A stretch of 64,000 nt of DNA, taken from assembly GCA_034509735.1 (NCBI GenBank), contig JACGWO010000003.1, forward strand, positions 14,694,001 through 14,758,000, written 5' to 3'. Position numbers and translations under genes: made by a program. The stretch comes from Sesamum alatum. Its lineage: Eukaryota > Streptophyta > Magnoliopsida > Lamiales > Pedaliaceae. The notes beneath the pieces are model-generated. The model saw only the letters and a list, made by a program, of their open reading frames with translations, did no database searches and had not been told where the DNA came from. This document shows positions 60,121 through 64,000 of the stretch, one piece after another; the stretch's first letter is position 1; each line of letters opens with the position of its first letter.

Positions 60121-60652
60121 GGGATAATTAGACCACCCTTTCATGAAATTTGGTGTATTTACACATAAATCTTATGTGATTTGGAAACTTACATATAATA
60201 TCCCTGAGTTTTGTTTTCCTCTGACAAATAGATCCTTTCATTAGTAAAAATTCACCAAATTTATTGATAATAGCAAAAAACTAAATGAAATTTTATATTT
60301 ACCTTCAATTGATTTATTACTAATTTATTGCAGGTCAAACAAATCTTTTTCTGATCAAATTACCCTATACAACTCAACACGTTAATGCATGTGAGGAAAT
60401 ATATCTTTACTCTTATGAGAGTAGTTTGGTCATAAAATATTTATTTGACCTGCAATATATCAGTAATAAGTCAATCAAGGGTAAATATAAATTTTCATTC
60501 AACTGTTTTGCTGATATCAACAAATTCAGTAAATTTTAACTGAAAAAAAAAATTATTTATTAGATGAAAACAAACATAGAAATTCTAAATATAATATCTC
60601 AAACCACAAAAGATTCACATGTAATTACACCAAAAATTATTCTTTAAATGTT
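60121..60652. mobile_element. Foldback TIR element, uninterrupted copy
   Basis: Inverted arms of roughly 180-200 bp (about 60121-60340 and 60440-60652) flank a loop of about 100 bp. Shared arm phrases include TGCAGGTCAAACAAAT with its inverse and ACAAATAGATC with its inverse. Related to 55412-56353. Confidence 0.7.
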
Positions 60653-61081
60653 TGTCTTGGCATCCATCAAGCGTTGAGACCCAAATACTAAGATCAAAAC
60701 TTCCCACACACCACAGAAAAAAGATGACATCTAGGGCAGGTGATGTTGTCGGCAACTTAATTGCATGACCATCTGGTATTACATGCTCTGGTGATTATGG
60801 CCCCAACTAACAGCAATCATGTACTAGCAGGTCAAACTCCTAAGTTAGGACCATGGCTGTTTTTCTAGGAACAGTAGTAGTAGTTCATCCCATGATTTGT
60901 GCTCAAGAATGCTGCCGGTTTCTTACAATGGGCTCCCACCAAATATATTTTCAGACTCATAAAGTGGTAGACCAACCCCTGTAGGAAAAACACAATGCCA
61001 AGAACATACTGGGACACAACAGCCTTTGGTGCAAGAGTCAAACACCGAATTATTTTGGTGTTGGTACAAATTTCCACATTA
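60653..61081. other. Spacer downstream of the patatin-like gene, no gene seen
   Basis: Less AT-rich than its surroundings; a minus-strand frame 61095-60865 has no domain. It may belong to the same unit as the tandem repeat that follows. Confidence 0.45.
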
Positions 61082-61400
61082 TGCTGATACGACATGGTGC
61101 AAGTTCATATATATGTAGTGTAATAAAAACCTCCCAAAATTACTATTATGCCCTCTCGATCCTCCAAGAATATTATGTTGATACAACATAATCCAAGTTC
61201 ATATATATAGTGTAATAACCCCCCCCCCCCCCCCAACCTACCCTCTCGCCTAAAATGACTAATATGCCCTCTCGATGCTCCAAGAATATTATGTTGATAT
61301 GACATAATCCAAGTTCATATAGTGTAATAAAAACCTCTCCCCCCCCCCCCCCACCCTCTGGCCTAAAATGACTAGTATGCCCTCTCGATCCTCCAAGAAC
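61082..61400. repeat. Three-unit tandem repeat with C runs
   Basis: Units start at 61082, 61176 and 61292 (TGNTGATA..ACAT..CCAAGTTCATATA), each ending TATGCCCTCTCGATNCTCCAAGAA. Units 2 and 3 carry C runs of about 15-18 nt near 61216-61233 and 61338-61351 that are absent from unit 1. Confidence 0.85.
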
Positions 61401-61818
61401 GAGTGTCGGTGGACAGGACAAACAACACCAGCTTGTTAGGCCGAAGTTTCATCTCTATTACAGTACTTGAAAGACAACACACTATTGCAACAACCAGCGG
61501 TTGTTGTGAGCTTAAATATTTCTGAAATCACTAGAAAATGACAAGACAGAGCCCACGGGGGGAAGAAACAGACAAGACCAATATCTTCTCGTGATTAGTC
61601 ATCACAAAACCACAATGCAAGAAGAAAGACCAGTTGATGCTAAGACATTATGCAACAATTATGAGTCCCATAAATGGGGCCAGGTCTGATAATGTATGGT
61701 AATAAATTATAATTCAACAACATGTACAAAGTAAGCAGCGATCAAAATCGAGAAATCTTACCGTTTTTCGCCTTTTTTTTTTTTTTGACAGAGTATTTTG
61801 AATGCTGTCTGAAGTTGT
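61401..61818 (-). other. Probable 3' untranslated and downstream region of the patatin-like gene
   Basis: Follows the stop codon of the patatin-like gene on the minus strand. No polyadenylation signal was placed with confidence. A T run is at 61776-61788. Confidence 0.4.
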
Positions 61819-64000
61819 TTAAGAAGCTTTTGGGGTGGACTGCTTGAATGCAACAGTGGGAGCTATTCTGCAACTCCTCCTCTGATGTTCCAGCACAAGT
61901 TGCTCTGCAAACCAGTCGAGTCTCTCAAAGTTGCTTTGCTCTCCGATCCTCTTGCCGTTGAAGAGGACAGACTCGACGTTTTTCTGTTTCAGCATTTCGT
62001 CGGCCATTCCAATGAGCATTTTTATGTTGCTCGGACTGGGGTCCGAGTCGACATTCGCACCACACCGCCCGAAGCTCGCTGCATTCGCCTGTGATTTCAG
62101 CAAAAAACCAACGATCATCAAAATTGTCTTGTCCTATACTGATTCAGACAGCCACTTGGATAAGTTTATTCGTTCATTACATCATATTCGGATTCAAGAA
62201 GACAAGTTGGACTTAAATTAGATTATCATCAATTTCTTCAAACAGCAGCCTCACTGGTAATGAAGAAACATGATTTAGGAGATTACTAAACAATGTACTA
62301 TAATGTCTAACAGTAATGACAGGCAGGACCATGTATGAATATAAGGGAATAAACCCCACAAAAATCCCTTAGAATGGGAAAAAGAAAAGAGACCTCTCTC
62401 ATGGTCCTCCCCAGGCCAGCATGCATACATACACACTATCTGTATCAAGAAATGCTCAATGATGTTAAAATCTTGATTCTTGTCCAAACTGCAATTTGTT
62501 GCTGAGGGTCTCATTCTTACAACTAGCACCATACTGCCCCTCTTATAGTAGTACATATCATCAATTTCATGAGAAAGGACAACATTGAAATTCAGACAGG
62601 TGAAAACTGTCAAAAACTGACAAAGATTGCTAGCTGTGCATTGTTTAACCCTTTCCTCATCACTTTTTATTTTAAAAATAGAGGGAAATCTTGAGGGCCC
62701 CTGAACTTTTGGTTTAATGATGAACAAGAAGCAACATTGTTGAAATAATTTCCTGCTATAAATTCATTACCCGGTCAAGAATCAACATCCTGGGAAGAAG
62801 CGAAAACTGCATCTTCAAAAAACTCTTACGATCATCATACAGTAAAAAAAGAATGAGTTAAATGCAATTTAACCCTATCATATCAGGAATGAGAAAAAAT
62901 CTTCCTTGTGAAAAAAGTTAGCAAATTACATAATCTTCCTAAGGGAATACGGAACTAATTTGCTTCATTTTTTCAAATAAAAAAGGATAATTTGCTTCTT
63001 TTTTTTTTAATGAATTTTTCTCCTCATTTCTCATGTGACCCGACTAAATTGTATTTAACCCGAAAAAATAGTTCTTTGACTGTTGAATGGTATAGTTACT
63101 GCATCACACAAACAGAGAGACACACAGAACACCACAGTCACAGCAAGCCATGTCAATGTCCAAATACTCCACTTTGGGTTGGCATTTTGGCCCGGACAGC
63201 CATTTTGCACTAAAACGACAACGTTAATTCCTCTTGCAACTGCTCATTCTTCCCCCACATCCCAAAGAAAGACACAGAATTAAATTGCAAGCTCCCAAAA
63301 TACCACCTGCGCACGTTAGTCCATTCAACCCTCCATCCCCATCCCCACCAGCCTGTCTTCTCCAAAACTTCCCAAGGAAAAATCTCAAAACTCAGTAATC
63401 ATAGTATTTCTTACATCATCAGCAATCAAGATTTCGAAGAGATCTTTGTTAAGCAAGATGATCATGTAACTAATGTTTTTGCATACCTGAATTCGGACGT
63501 AATTACTGCTACGGCTCTGGCCGAAGGCCATGGCGACGGCGTGATCGACCAGCTCCGCCGAACCGTCGCCGGAAATCCGAGACAAAGGGCGAGCCCAGTC
63601 CTTAGCCTTCCATTTCTTGACCTGCTCATAATCAAAGCTGCCCTCCAACAGCTGCCCGCCGGCCCCCACTGAAAGGACCAAAATGTCCTCCACACCTCTG
63701 ACGAATGGGAATTCCTGCTTGTTATGCAGCACGTGGGTAATGGCCGCCGCCGTCGGGTTGTTCATCGCCAACCCGCCGTCGACCCCCACACAGCGGGTTA
63801 ACCCGTCTACCGACTTCATGCAAACCGGGTCGAAAGCACCCGGCTCGGCCGACGTGGCCAAGCAGACCTCCCACAGATTGAAGTCGTAGCTGTCGCTTTC
63901 TAGAGCGTCGGCTCTGGAGAACAAAAACGGCGCCGTGCTGGAGAGGTCATAGCAGGGGATCAAAACTGGCTTAAGCGTGTTTTTCAGCGTCAAGCTGCGC
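61819..64000 (-). CDS. Patatin-like protein (pPLA-III/PLP type), C-terminal part, two exons
   Basis: Coding exons on the minus strand are 64000-63487 (enters from outside the window) and 62088-61819 (stop TAA at 61819-61821). They join in phase 0 across a GT-AG intron (donor GTATGC at 63486-63481, acceptor CACAG ending at 62089). Seen: SRADALE, the aspartate motif VDGGLAMNNPT that forms half of the patatin Ser-Asp dyad, LSVGAGG, SSNYVRIQ and a C-terminal tail with SPSNIKMLIGMADEMLKQKNVESVLF and EHQRRSCRIAPTVAFKQ. The tail resembles plant patatin-related phospholipases of group III. These act on membrane glycerolipids; the nucleophile motif lies outside the window, so activity cannot be judged. 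No lesions were seen. It is the only apparently intact host gene here. Confidence 0.88.
62089..63486 (-). other. Intron of the patatin-like gene (1398 bp)
   Basis: GT-AG boundaries as given for the gene. AT-rich; reading frames within it (for example 62727-62275) have no recognisable domain. A T run is at 62998-63009. Confidence 0.85.

Noticed and set aside
61082..61400. Possible CRISPR-like array (repeats of similar length)
   Set aside because: Plant nuclear context, only three adjoining units with no unique spacers; it is a simple tandem repeat.
62275..62727. 150-codon minus-strand frame
   Set aside because: It lies wholly within the patatin-like intron and has no recognisable domain.
1..64000. 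A novel multi-gene system
   Set aside because: Every longer coding stretch is explained by retrotransposon, transposon or patatin homology; nothing else shows conserved coding structure or gene clustering.

Overview
The window is plant nuclear DNA, most likely from a eudicot and perhaps an asterid; the species cannot be assigned from sequence alone. It is AT-rich and dominated by transposable elements. It holds Ty1/copia elements with roughly 2-kb LTRs, a decayed Ty3/gypsy element, a LINE fragment, hAT and CACTA DNA-transposon remnants and short terminal-inverted-repeat (TIR) elements. The only host gene recognised with confidence is the 3' part of a patatin-like protein gene on the minus strand at the right edge.

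Positions 1-31638 are a nest of related copia elements, named here A, B, 2, D, E and C. B is an LTR seen in two pieces (3154-3805 and 13818-14739). Element 2 (3806-13817, minus) sits inside it with a near-perfect 5-bp target duplication. Element A (minus, running off the left edge) ends at 3153, also inside B. D (15109-17939, minus) is cut by E (17940-21292, minus). E abuts C (21293-31638, plus), which has two full LTRs, a primer site, a polypurine tract and a gag-pol frame broken by two frameshifts and two stops. The flanks of C do not match, which points to recombination between elements. Type-I LTRs (A, B, C) carry a dense WRKY-type W-box cluster just upstream of their TATA box.

Positions 31639-61800 are gene-poor. 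They contain TIR elements, a broken hAT transposase (36147-38460), a LINE 3' fragment (39276-40558, minus) cut by a CACTA terminus at 40559, and a Ty3/gypsy element with LTR, primer site and decayed pol (about 43930-47900). A plant-mobile-domain pseudogene on the opposite strand (47905-48471) abuts it. A second gypsy-type LTR (about 52566-55077), nested TIR elements, a 174-bp tandem duplication, a three-unit tandem repeat and several microsatellites follow.

Positions 61819-64000 hold the last two exons visible of the patatin-like gene, separated by a 1.4-kb intron. The mobile elements show no sign of working together as a system. They record successive insertion, deletion and recombination next to a host gene. 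I found no convincing undescribed coding system. The points most worth a second look are regulatory or structural: the W-box cluster, the conserved LTR module, the paired leader palindromes, the GC-rich leader island and the probable recombinant element C.
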